In this document: positions 1 through 8,105 of the stretch, one piece after another
How the letters are laid out: every line of letters starts with the position of its first letter
Position numbering within the stretch: the first letter of the stretch is position 1
Assembly (NCBI GenBank): GCA_016874945.1
Contig: VGSO01000002.1
Span: 1 to 35,041 of the forward strand
DNA length: 35,041 nt
Reading direction: 5' to 3'
DNA from: Deltaproteobacteria bacterium
GTDB lineage: Bacteria > Desulfobacterota > Desulfobaccia > Desulfobaccales > 0-14-0-80-60-11
The notes under the pieces: generated by a model
The model's input: the letters and a program-made list of their open reading frames with translations, nothing else
The model's database searches: none
What the model was told of the DNA's origin: nothing
Made by a program: the position numbers and the translations under genes

Positions 1-83
1 CGCGAAGATTTTGCCTGTAACACCTTGATTTGATTAAAGTAATTAGGTTATTTTTTAGTTTGGTTGCGGCCAAAGGCCGCGAT

Positions 84-140
84 GTGCCACCAATACTTTT
101 CATGGTTTATGAATGAGCCGGAGGCTCATGGCCAACTGCT
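84..140 (+). repeat. 57-bp dispersed repeat, copy A
   Basis: This stretch matches the reverse complement of 31836-31892 at 52 of 57 positions, and all five differences are transitions. It contains an internal hairpin (ATGAGCC / GGCTCAT). Just upstream, at 66-80, lies another hairpin (GCGGCC, loop AAA, GGCCGC). Copy B likewise has a hairpin on the same side, so the unit may be a composite element of hairpin plus conserved tail. No coding content is apparent. Confidence 0.8.
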
Positions 141-178
141 ATGGACTGACCGATAAGACCGCTTGCGGCCCATTTTTT

Positions 179-207
179 TTGACAAACCCTCCAAAGGAAT
201 ATAGTAT
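179..207 (+). promoter_or_regulatory. sigma70-type promoter for the RND operon
   Basis: A perfect -35 hexamer TTGACA (179-184) is followed by a 17-base spacer and TAGTAT (202-207) as the -10, which matches 4 of 6 consensus bases. It faces the efflux operon. The predicted start of transcription near 214 would give a leader of about 225 bases. This is the best-looking promoter in the window, but no start site has been measured. Confidence 0.55.
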
Positions 208-441
208 TTGTCTGATTTTCCGTTCCCCCGGCGGACTGCACTACATCGGAGCGGGGGCAGGGGGAAAACTACGGGGCCCTTAAATCAAAGACCCTCATAT
301 GCATCAGTCAACCGGTGTCTTTCAATCTCATAAGAATCCTGTTCGGCTTCCTTCCGGGCCGGGTTATGCCCGGCTAAGCAACAGCCTTTTAGCCGCCATT
401 GCCAAGTTTACGGAAAGGGGCAAGGTGCCAGGGGGAGACGG
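208..441 (+). other. long untranslated leader of the efflux operon
   Basis: No gene is visible here. The stretch holds a C-rich then G-rich segment (CCCCCGGCGG near 225, GGGGGCAGGGGG near 253) that could pair, and a clean hairpin at 358-374 (GCCGGG, loop TTATG, CCCGGC). No T-run follows the hairpin, so it is not a simple terminator. A role in controlling the pump operon is possible but unsupported. Confidence 0.3.
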
Positions 442-2016
442 ATGAGATCCGGCGGGTTCAGCCGACTCTTGCTGGTGGTCTTTTTTCTGGCCGCGGGGTG
501 CGCCAAGGTGGGGCCGGACTTCCAGAAACCCGAGGCCGCGGTGGCCCCCCGGTGGCTGGAGGCGGAGGATAAGCGGCTCCGGACCGGGCCGGAGGAGGGG
601 AAAAACTGGTGGCAGGTATTCAATGATTCCACCCTGAACCGGCTCATCGACACCGCTTACCGGCAGAACCTGACCCTGCAAATCGCCGGGGTGCGGGTCC
701 TGGGGGCCCGGGCTCAACTGGGCGCCGCCATCGGGCAGGTCTATCCCCAGACCCAACAGGCCCGGGGCTCGGTGGAAAATATCCGCCTCAGTGAACGGGC
801 CCCGACGGCTGCGCCGGGTTCTCCCACGAACTACTGGCAATCCGCCCTGGCGCTGACGGCTTCCTGGGAAATCGACTTTTGGGGAAAGTTCCGCCGGGGA
901 GTTGAGTCCGCCGATGCGGGATGGGCGGCGGCGGTGGCGGATTATGACAACGCCCTGGTGGCGCTTACCGCCGACGTGGGCAGTTCCTATGTCCTCATCC
1001 GCACCCTGGAGAACCGGCTGAACATCGCCCGCCAGAACGTGGCAATCCAGCAAGAGAGTCTGCAGATCGCCACGGCCCGTTTTGAGGGGGGGACCACCTC
1101 CCAAAGGGACGTGGAGCAGGCCAAGACGGTGTTGGCCAGCACCCAGGCCACCATCCCCACCCTGGAAAGTCAGCTCCGCCAGACGAAAAACGCCCTGTGC
1201 GTGTTGCTGGGCGTGCCTCCGCAGCACCTGTCGGACCTGCTGGGAAGTTCCATCAATATCCCCGCCCCCCCGCCCCAGGTGGCGGTGGGCATCCCCGCGG
1301 ACCTGCTGCGCCGGCGGCCGGATATTCAAAGCGCCGAATTCCGGGCCGCGGCGCAGTGCGCCCAAATCGGGGTGGCCAAGGCCGAGCTTTATCCGGCTTT
1401 TTCCCTGAGCGGCGCCTTTGGCTTCCAGGCCAGCAATGTAGGCGACTTCGCCCTGGGTGACATGTTTCAGTGGCGGAGCCGCACCGGATCTTTCGGTCCC
1501 TCTTTCCGGTGGAATATTTTGAATTATGGCCAGATCACCAACCTGGTAAGGGTTCAGGACGCCCGGTTCCAGGAGTTGCTCATCACCTATCAGAACGCGG
1601 TCCTTCGGGCCCAGCAGGAGGTGGAGGACGCGCTCATCGGGTTCTTAAAGTCCCAGGAGCGGGCGCATTTCCTGGCGCTGAGCACCGCCGCGGCCCAGCG
1701 TTCCGTGGACCTGGCGATCCTGCAATACCGCGAGGGCATCACTGATTTCACCACGGTTCTCACCGCCGAGCGGGAGCTTTTGACCCAGCAGGACGATCTG
1801 GCCAGCACCCTGGGAGATATTTCCCGCAACCTAGTGGCGGTTTACCGGGCCCTGGGAGGCGGCTGGCAGATGCGCGAAGGAGATGATTTTGTGCCGGATG
1901 CCGTTAAACAAGCCATGGCGGCGCGCACCAATTGGGGCAAGCTGCTCACTCCCGCGGCCCATACCCCGCCCCCGGCGGAACAGCCCAAAACCCTTATCCG
2001 GCCTCCGGATTGGTAA
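442..2016 (+). CDS. RND efflux outer-membrane lipoprotein (OprM/NodT family)
   Basis: Outer-membrane channel of a tripartite efflux pump, 524 residues, a typical family length. The N-terminus is a lipoprotein signal with lipobox LAAGC, followed by KVGPDF, the usual start of mature NodT/OprM proteins. Two outer-membrane efflux repeats follow, with the diagnostic RRRPDI motif near residue 290. The start ATG has a purine-rich ribosome site (GGGGGAG) at proper spacing. It is the first gene of an operon with the adaptor and the pump. It should form the trimeric exit duct through the outer membrane. The exported substrate cannot be read from the sequence. Confidence 0.93.
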   Translation: MRSGGFSRLLLVVFFLAAGCAKVGPDFQKPEAAVAPRWLEAEDKRLRTGPEEGKNWWQVFNDSTLNRLIDTAYRQNLTLQIAGVRVLGARAQLGAAIGQVYPQTQQARGSVENIRLSERAPTAAPGSPTNYWQSALALTASWEIDFWGKFRRGVESADAGWAAAVADYDNALVALTADVGSSYVLIRTLENRLNIARQNVAIQQESLQIATARFEGGTTSQRDVEQAKTVLASTQATIPTLESQLRQTKNALCVLLGVPPQHLSDLLGSSINIPAPPPQVAVGIPADLLRRRPDIQSAEFRAAAQCAQIGVAKAELYPAFSLSGAFGFQASNVGDFALGDMFQWRSRTGSFGPSFRWNILNYGQITNLVRVQDARFQELLITYQNAVLRAQQEVEDALIGFLKSQERAHFLALSTAAAQRSVDLAILQYREGITDFTTVLTAERELLTQQDDLASTLGDISRNLVAVYRALGGGWQMREGDDFVPDAVKQAMAARTNWGKLLTPAAHTPPPAEQPKTLIRPPDW

Positions 2017-2026
2017 CGATCGATAG

Positions 2027-2044
2027 CGGTCTTCGGTCTTCGGT
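2027..2044. repeat. heptanucleotide tandem repeat (CGGTCTT)
   Basis: 2.6 perfect copies of CGGTCTT lie between the outer-membrane and adaptor genes. The reverse complement, AAGACCG, resembles the CCGAAAA units found at 6624, 15012 and 32033, so it belongs to the window-wide heptamer family. Confidence 0.6.
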
Positions 2045-2082
2045 AAAATGGCTTTCCCTGCAAAGGACCAGGAATTTGAATC

Positions 2083-3300
2083 ATGGCTGAAAGAAAACCA
2101 ATGGCTTTTTTAAGCTCCGGACTTGTTCAAGCCGCGGCCCTCCTGGCGGCCCTGGTCCTGGCCCCGGCCTGCGGCGACAGGAACGTCTACGTGCCGCCTC
2201 CGCCTCCCAAGGTCACGGTAAGCCAGCCGGTGTCCCGGCCGGTTACTGATTACCTGGAATTCACCGGCAACACCGTGGCCATTAATACGGTGCAATTGCG
2301 GGCCCGGGTGGAGGGTTACCTGGAAAAGGTCTTGTTCAACGACGGCGAAGTCGTGAAAAAAGGACGACTCCTCTTCCTGATCCAGCAAAACACCTACGAA
2401 GCCAAACTGAAGCAAGCGGAGGCGGAAATTCTGGCCAACAAAGCCCGCTTGATGCACGCCCAGACCGAATACGACCGGTTTTCCCGCCTGGTGCAACAGA
2501 AGGCCGCGGCCCAGACGGACGTGGACAAATGGCACTACGAACGGGACTCGGCCCAGGCCGCGGTGATGGCCGCCGAGGCCCAGCGCGACCTGGCCAGACT
2601 CAATCTCAGCTATACGGAAGTCCGGGCGCCCTTTGACGGTCGCATCGGCCGCCGCCTCAAGGATCCGGGCAACCTGGTGGGCGCCGGCGAAAGCACCGTC
2701 CTGGCAGATATCAACCAGGTTGACCCCATCTATGTCTATTTCAATATCAATGAGCAGGACTTGCTTAGGGTCACAGGCGAGAAGCAAGAAGAGGCCAAGC
2801 AAGAGGCCCATAAGGTGAAGTGGCCGGTATATTTCGGCCTGGCCGATGAACCGGGCTTTCCCCATGAGGGCTACATGGACTTCGCGGCCATAACCATCAA
2901 TCCCTCCACCGGCACCCTGCTGCTGCGGGGGATTTTCCCCAACCCTGTCGCCCGGGTCATGCCCGGCATGTTCGCCCGGGTGCGAGCGCCGTTGGCCGAA
3001 GCAAAACCGGCGCTCCTCATCCCGGAAGTGGCCGTGGGCTATGACCAGCAAGGTCCCTTTGTCATGGTGGTGGATGAGAAGAACGTGGTGGCGCGCCGCC
3101 TGGTGAAGCTGGGTGCCCAGGTGGATGGCCGCCGGGTAATCACCGAAGGGTTGCAAGGGGAGGAGTGGGTGGTGGTCAACGGCCTGTTGCGGGCCATCCC
3201 CGGTAAACAGGTGGCTCCTGAGAAGACAACCCAGCCGGAAACCCCGGGCGCCAAAGCTCCCGCCGCCCCGCAGCCCGGGACCGGGAAGGCCGCCCCATGA
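2083..3300 (+). CDS. RND efflux periplasmic adaptor (membrane fusion protein)
   Basis: Periplasmic adaptor that links the inner-membrane pump to the outer-membrane duct, 405 residues. The N-terminal hydrophobic segment ends in LAPACG, which suggests a lipid-anchored Cys, although the lipobox is not perfect. Next come a lipoyl/barrel-sandwich half (VQLRARVEGYLEKV near residue 65), an alpha-hairpin coiled coil (about 100-165), the second lipoyl half (VRAPFDGRIGRR) and a beta-barrel with membrane-proximal domain. The Pro/Ala-rich tail is probably disordered. The gene lies 66 bases after the channel gene and overlaps the pump gene by ATGA, which indicates translational coupling. An alternative start is the ATG at 2101. 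Confidence 0.93.
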   Translation: MAERKPMAFLSSGLVQAAALLAALVLAPACGDRNVYVPPPPPKVTVSQPVSRPVTDYLEFTGNTVAINTVQLRARVEGYLEKVLFNDGEVVKKGRLLFLIQQNTYEAKLKQAEAEILANKARLMHAQTEYDRFSRLVQQKAAAQTDVDKWHYERDSAQAAVMAAEAQRDLARLNLSYTEVRAPFDGRIGRRLKDPGNLVGAGESTVLADINQVDPIYVYFNINEQDLLRVTGEKQEEAKQEAHKVKWPVYFGLADEPGFPHEGYMDFAAITINPSTGTLLLRGIFPNPVARVMPGMFARVRAPLAEAKPALLIPEVAVGYDQQGPFVMVVDEKNVVARRLVKLGAQVDGRRVITEGLQGEEWVVVNGLLRAIPGKQVAPEKTTQPETPGAKAPAAPQPGTGKAAP

Positions 3301-6300
3301 TCTCCAGGTTTTTCATCGAGCGGCCCATCTTTGCCAATGTCATCGCCATTGTCACCATCATCCTGGGCTTGGTGGCCGTCTTTAAGCTGCCGGTGACCCA
3401 ATATCCCGACATCGTCCCGCCCACCATTCAGGTAACCACCATGTACCCGGGGGCCAGCGCCGAGGTGGTGGCCACCACCGTGGGCATCCCCATCGAACAG
3501 GCGGTGAACGGGGTGGAAAATTCCCTGTACATGTCCTCCACCAGCGGCAGCGACGGCAGTTACACCCTCACCGTCACCTTTGCCGTGGGCGCCGACCTCA
3601 ACACCTCCCTGGCCCTGGTGCAGAATATGGTCAACGGGGCCTTATCCCAACTGCCGGAGACGGTGCAAGCCCAGGGCATCACCGTGAGGAAGGTGTCCAC
3701 CAACATTCTGCAGGTGGTGAGCCTTTATACCGACGACGACCGATACGATGAAACCTTTCTGTCCAACTACGCCATGATCAACCTGCAGTATCCCCTGGGC
3801 CGTCTTCCCGGGGTGGGGCAAATCAAGGTTCTAGGCGCGGGCTCTTACAGCATGAGGGTCTGGCTGGACCCCAACAAACTTCACTACTTCAATCTGACCA
3901 CCATGGACGTGGTGAGCGCCATCAAACAGCAAAACGTCCAGGTGGTGGCGGGAAAACTGGGGGGGGCCCCGGTGCCGCCGGACCAGACCTTTCAGTTCAC
4001 CATCAACGCCTTGGGCCGCCTCTCCGATGTGAGCCAATTCGAAAATATCATTGTGAAAACTGTCCGGGGGGAAACCGCCCAAATCGTCCGGGTGAAAGAT
4101 CTGGCCCAGGTGGAACTCAGCCAGCAGACGTTCACCAATTTTGCCGGGCTCAGCGGCCATGCGGCCACCCAGATCCTGGTCTTTTCCCTGCCCGGGGCCA
4201 ACGCCATCGACGTGGGCCGGCGGGTGCGCCAGGCCATGGCCGAGATGAACCAGGACTTTCCGGAAGGGCTGAAGTTCGCCATTTATTACGACACCACGGA
4301 GTTTATCCAGCAGGCCATCGACGCGGTGTACCACACCCTGTATGAAGCCGGGATCCTGGTGCTCATCGTCATCATGGTGTTCCTCCAGAACTGGCGCGCC
4401 ACCCTGGTTCCGGCCACCACCGTGCCGGTGACCATTATCGGCGCCTTCGGGGCCATGGCCCTGCTGGGCTTCACCGTCAACCTCATGACGCTGTTCGCCC
4501 TGATTTTGGCCATCGGCATCGTGGTGGACGACGCCATCGTCATTGTGGAAAACTCCTCGCATTACATCGAAAAGGGGCTGTCGCCCAAAGATGCGGCCAT
4601 CAAGGCCATGGGCGAAATGACAGGCCCGGTCATCGGCATCACCCTGGTGTTGACTTCGGTCTTCCTGCCCGCCGCGTTCATGCCGGGGATCACCGGCCAG
4701 CTGTTCCGGCAGTTCGCCCTGGTAATCGCCTCCACCGCGGTCATCAGCGCCCTGAACGCCCTCACCCTGAAGCCGGCCCAGTGCGCCCTTTATTTGCGCC
4801 CCCGGGACCCCGGCAAAAAGCTCAACGCCTTTTACCGGGGCTTCAACCGGGTTTACGCGGTGGTGGAAGACGCCTACGTCGCCCTGGTCCGCCGCATGGT
4901 GAATCGCCCGGGGCTGATGGTCCTGGTTTTTTTTGTCATTATCGGCCTGGGCGGCTTGCTCTTCAGCCTGCACCCCACCGGCTTTCTCCCCGACGAAGAC
5001 CAGGGTTACGCCATTATCGCCGGCCGCCTGCCCGACGCCGCGTCCCAACCCCGGGTCAAGGAGGTTTCCAACAAAGTCGACGCCATTCTCCGGAAGGTCC
5101 CGGGAGTGGCTTCCTGGGTCACCATCGGCGGCTTCTCCATGCTGGACAACGCCAATGTCCCCACCACCTTCAGCACCTTCGCCATCTACGACAAATGGGA
5201 CAAGCGCGGCGCGGCCCTGAGTCAGGAGCAAATCGTCGAGAACCTGAGGCGGCAACTTGCCGCCCTGGAGGACGCGGAATTCGCGGTGATGGTGCCGCCG
5301 CCCATCAGCGGTCTGGGCCAATCCGGCGGGTTCCAGATGATGGTGGAGGACCGCAAGAGCCTGGGGCTGGTCGAGCTGCAAAAGGCGGCCATGGAGCTGA
5401 TCCGGGCCGGCAGCGGCCAATCAGGTCTGTATGGACTGGCCACCACCTTCAGCGCCCGCAGCCCCCAGCTTTATCTGGACATTGACCGGACCAAGGCCGA
5501 GTCCCTGGAAATTCCCCTGGACAACGTGTTCAATACCTTGCAGGCTTATCTCGGCTCCGCCTACGTCAACCTGTTCAACAAATTCAACCAGTCATACCAG
5601 GTCTATGTGCAGGCCTCCGCCCCCTACCGGCTGAGCCCGGAAGACATCAAAAGCCTTTACGTCCGCAACCAGCGGAAAGAGATGGTTCCCCTGGGCACCC
5701 TCCTGTCCGTCCAGAGGATGCTGGGTTCCGAACTGGTCACCCGCTATAACCTTTATCCCGCCGCCTCGGTATTCGGGGCCGCGGCCCCGGGATTCAGCTC
5801 CGGCCAGGCTCTCCATCTCATGGAGCAGGTGGCCGCCCATACCCTGCCACAGGGCATGGCCTATGACTGGACGGCCACGGCCTATCAGGAAAAGCAGGTG
5901 GGCAGCCAGACATATTTCATCTATGCCCTGGCCATTATCCTGGTGTTTCTGGTCCTGGCGGCCCAGTACGAGAGCTGGACCAACCCCGCGGCGGTGATCC
6001 TGGTGGTGCCCATGGCCCTGGTGGGCGTGATTCTGGCCCTCATTTCCCGGGGCTTCGACAACAACCTTTATACCCAGGTGGGTCTGGTGCTGATGATTGC
6101 CCTGGCCAGCAAGAATGCCATCCTGGTGGTGGAATTCGCCCGGGAATTGCACGCCGACGGCATGTCCATCGCCGACGCCGCGGTGGAAGCCACCCGCCGC
6201 CGCTTCCGCCCCATTGTCATGACCTCCTTCGCCTTCATTCTGGGGGTGGTGCCGCTAATGAAAGCCGGAGGGGCCGGGGCCGCCAGCCAGCAGGCCATCG

Positions 6301-6461
6301 GCACCGTGGTTTTCGGCGGCATGCTCTCCTCCACCATTTTGGCCATCCCCTTTGTACCGGTGTTCTACGTAATCACCCAGAAGCTCAGCGAAGGACGCCA
6401 AAAGGGGTTTGGGAGGAAAGCCCGGGCAGATCAAGCAGGGGTGAACATGGAAAAACAGTAA
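3297..6461 (+). CDS. RND multidrug efflux pump, AcrB/HAE-1 family
   Basis: Inner-membrane proton-driven drug exporter, 1054 residues, full length for the HAE-1 family. It starts with the typical N-terminus MISRFFIERPIFANV. It has twelve expected transmembrane segments and two large periplasmic porter loops. The proton-relay residues are present: the adjacent Asp pair in TM4 (GIVVDDAIVIVEN) and the Lys in TM10 (ALASKNAILVVEFA). The start ATG overlaps the adaptor stop codon. No regulator gene lies beside the operon, so control may be remote or constitutive. It probably exports hydrophobic or amphiphilic compounds. The specific substrate is unknown. Confidence 0.95.
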   Translation: MISRFFIERPIFANVIAIVTIILGLVAVFKLPVTQYPDIVPPTIQVTTMYPGASAEVVATTVGIPIEQAVNGVENSLYMSSTSGSDGSYTLTVTFAVGADLNTSLALVQNMVNGALSQLPETVQAQGITVRKVSTNILQVVSLYTDDDRYDETFLSNYAMINLQYPLGRLPGVGQIKVLGAGSYSMRVWLDPNKLHYFNLTTMDVVSAIKQQNVQVVAGKLGGAPVPPDQTFQFTINALGRLSDVSQFENIIVKTVRGETAQIVRVKDLAQVELSQQTFTNFAGLSGHAATQILVFSLPGANAIDVGRRVRQAMAEMNQDFPEGLKFAIYYDTTEFIQQAIDAVYHTLYEAGILVLIVIMVFLQNWRATLVPATTVPVTIIGAFGAMALLGFTVNLMTLFALILAIGIVVDDAIVIVENSSHYIEKGLSPKDAAIKAMGEMTGPVIGITLVLTSVFLPAAFMPGITGQLFRQFALVIASTAVISALNALTLKPAQCALYLRPRDPGKKLNAFYRGFNRVYAVVEDAYVALVRRMVNRPGLMVLVFFVIIGLGGLLFSLHPTGFLPDEDQGYAIIAGRLPDAASQPRVKEVSNKVDAILRKVPGVASWVTIGGFSMLDNANVPTTFSTFAIYDKWDKRGAALSQEQIVENLRRQLAALEDAEFAVMVPPPISGLGQSGGFQMMVEDRKSLGLVELQKAAMELIRAGSGQSGLYGLATTFSARSPQLYLDIDRTKAESLEIPLDNVFNTLQAYLGSAYVNLFNKFNQSYQVYVQASAPYRLSPEDIKSLYVRNQRKEMVPLGTLLSVQRMLGSELVTRYNLYPAASVFGAAAPGFSSGQALHLMEQVAAHTLPQGMAYDWTATAYQEKQVGSQTYFIYALAIILVFLVLAAQYESWTNPAAVILVVPMALVGVILALISRGFDNNLYTQVGLVLMIALASKNAILVVEFARELHADGMSIADAAVEATRRRFRPIVMTSFAFILGVVPLMKAGGAGAASQQAIGTVVFGGMLSSTILAIPFVPVFYVITQKLSEGRQKGFGRKARADQAGVNMEKQ

Positions 6462-6767
6462 GCGAACCCCATGGCGGCGAAGTTACCCAACGCCTCCCCC
6501 CGGTGCGAAGGGGGAGAGACCGGCCGGACGCCGCAGGTGGATAAAAGAGATCTTTTATACTTTATTCCCTTTCAAATGCAACAAATACAATTTGTAACTT
6601 ATTGGTATTCCAGGTTTTCCTAACCGAAAACCGAAATCCGAAAACCGAAAACGGCAATAATAGCCCACTGCACTTGTCATCGTCTCCGGAAACGCACTTT
6701 ACAGCAGTTTTGAAAGAATTAACCCCACCCCCTTTTCATATGGGCATTGGCCGCCATTGGTGGTAAT
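6462..6767. other. intergenic region before the Fwd/Hdr cluster
   Basis: No gene is visible. The left part holds a C-run/G-run hairpin (CTCCCCC near 6494, GGGGGAG near 6508) with no T-run. The middle is AT-rich and has two small palindromes: ATAAAAGA/TCTTTTAT at 6541-6558 and ACAAAT/ATTTGT at 6581-6595. Either could be an operator for the downstream redox genes. The right part carries the heptamer repeat at 6624-6651. I could not identify a convincing promoter. Confidence 0.4.
6624..6651. repeat. heptanucleotide tandem repeat (CCGAAAA)
   Basis: Four copies: CCGAAAA, CCGAAAT, CCGAAAA, CCGAAAA. The right flank (CGGCAATAATAG) resembles the right flank of the array at 15012-15032 (CGGTATTATAG). 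The two loci therefore share more than the heptamers and probably descend from one repeat unit. Confidence 0.75.
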
Positions 6768-8078
6768 ATGTGCTTGTTTAAACCAACTGGGGTGCAAGGA
6801 AAGGTGGAAGTCGGTCAGCAATCCGTTATCTGCACCGGGTGCGGTTGCCTGTGTGACGACCTGGATGTTGCCATGGCCGGAGGTCAGCTCCTGGAGGTGT
6901 CCAATGTCTGCCTCTGGGGACTGAGCCGGTTCTTTCCTTACAAGAGATTCCATCCGAAGAAAGAGCGCCGTCGCATCCTGGAACCCTTGGGGAGACTGAA
7001 CGGCCGGCTCCAGGGAATATCGTATGGGGCGGCCCTGGAACATGCCGCCGAAATTCTCGGCAAAGCCCGGCGGCCTCTGATTTACGGGCTTACCAACACC
7101 GGCTCCTGGGCCCAGGAGGCCGCCCTGCAACTGGCGCGGAACCTCAAGGCCCGCCTGGAACCGGCCGACCTGGCCTTTAAAGCCCCTTATTATCACAGCG
7201 TGAGAAAACACGGCCTTTATTGGGCGCCCTTGGAGGTTATCCGGGATGAGGCGGACACGGTGCTGTTCTGGGGAGCCAACCCCTTGCACTCCTGCCCCCG
7301 CCACCTGGTGCGCTACAGCGTCTTTGCCCGGGGGCGGTTCACGGAAAGGGGGGTGGAAGATCGGCAGGTGGCGGCAGTGGACCTCTACCGGACGGAAGTG
7401 GCCAAATTCTGCCACCTGTTTGTCCAGGTCGATCCCGGCCAGGAGTTGCACCTCCTGAAAGGAATTCGGGAACATTTGCAGGGAAGCCCGGGGCCGGGGC
7501 CGGCGGTCAAAGGGACCAGAAGGCTGGCCGGGTTTCTTTCTAAGGCCGAATTCGGAGTTATCTTTTTCGGGCGGGGGGCCGTCTATAACCAGGGCTTGGC
7601 GGTGCTCGATGAGTTGGGCAGCCTGGCGGCCCATCTGGGGGAGAAGCAGCCCTTCGTGCTTTTTCCCCTGGCCAGCGATTTCAACTCCGGCGGCCTCTAT
7701 CATCTGCTGTTCAACGAGTTGGGCGTCCCGGAAGCGCCGGATTTCGGCCATGAGGGCGGTTTACTTACCTCCGCCGCGCCGGGGGATTTTGATGAAGTTG
7801 ACGCTATTTTGGTGGTGGGGGCGGACCTGTTTTGGTTTCTCCCGGAGGACCAAGGCCGCGCCCTGCAGGACCGCCAGGTGCCGGTGGTGTCCCTGAGTCC
7901 TTTTGCCAACCGAACCACCTCCTGCTCCCAGGTGGTGTTTCCGGTGGCCCTGGTCGGCCTGGAGGCCGCCGAAGTTGCTTACCGGATGGATGGGCTTCCC
8001 ATGGTCTTGAAGAAATTGCTCCCCACGGCCTGGCCCTCCGACCGGGAAATTCTTCTTGACCTAATGAAGGCGGTTTAG
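6768..8078 (+). CDS. FwdB-like molybdopterin-family protein lacking the metal-ligand Cys
   Basis: Homologue of formylmethanofuran dehydrogenase subunit B, 436 residues and therefore full length. The N-terminus has the [4Fe-4S] motif CTGCGCLC-DDL, with a fourth Cys in NVCLWGLSRF. The family signature FWGANPLHSCPRHLVRYS and a C-terminal YRMDGLPM segment follow. In catalytic FwdB a Cys (or Sec) in a CHGPS motif binds tungsten or molybdenum. Here the corresponding stretch (near KAPYYHSVRKHG, about residues 138-149) has no Cys, and none occurs anywhere between the cluster Cys and SCPRH. The active site therefore seems lost, leaving an Fe-S electron carrier or scaffold. I prefer the ATG at 6768, preceded by GGTGG, over an in-frame TTG at 6747. 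First gene of the redox cluster. Confidence 0.85.
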   Translation: MCLFKPTGVQGKVEVGQQSVICTGCGCLCDDLDVAMAGGQLLEVSNVCLWGLSRFFPYKRFHPKKERRRILEPLGRLNGRLQGISYGAALEHAAEILGKARRPLIYGLTNTGSWAQEAALQLARNLKARLEPADLAFKAPYYHSVRKHGLYWAPLEVIRDEADTVLFWGANPLHSCPRHLVRYSVFARGRFTERGVEDRQVAAVDLYRTEVAKFCHLFVQVDPGQELHLLKGIREHLQGSPGPGPAVKGTRRLAGFLSKAEFGVIFFGRGAVYNQGLAVLDELGSLAAHLGEKQPFVLFPLASDFNSGGLYHLLFNELGVPEAPDFGHEGGLLTSAAPGDFDEVDAILVVGADLFWFLPEDQGRALQDRQVPVVSLSPFANRTTSCSQVVFPVALVGLEAAEVAYRMDGLPMVLKKLLPTAWPSDREILLDLMKAV

Positions 8079-8105
8079 GGGAGAGACTGTACAATTGGTA
8101 TTTAA

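Noticed and set aside
3831..5420. 529-codon open frame on the - strand inside the efflux pump gene
   Set aside because: It lies wholly opposite a full-length AcrB-type gene, and its Gln/His/Gly-rich text is typical of a shadow frame in GC-rich DNA.
6624..6651. CRISPR repeats
   Set aside because: Units of seven bases without spacers and without cas genes are tandem microsatellites, not CRISPR arrays.
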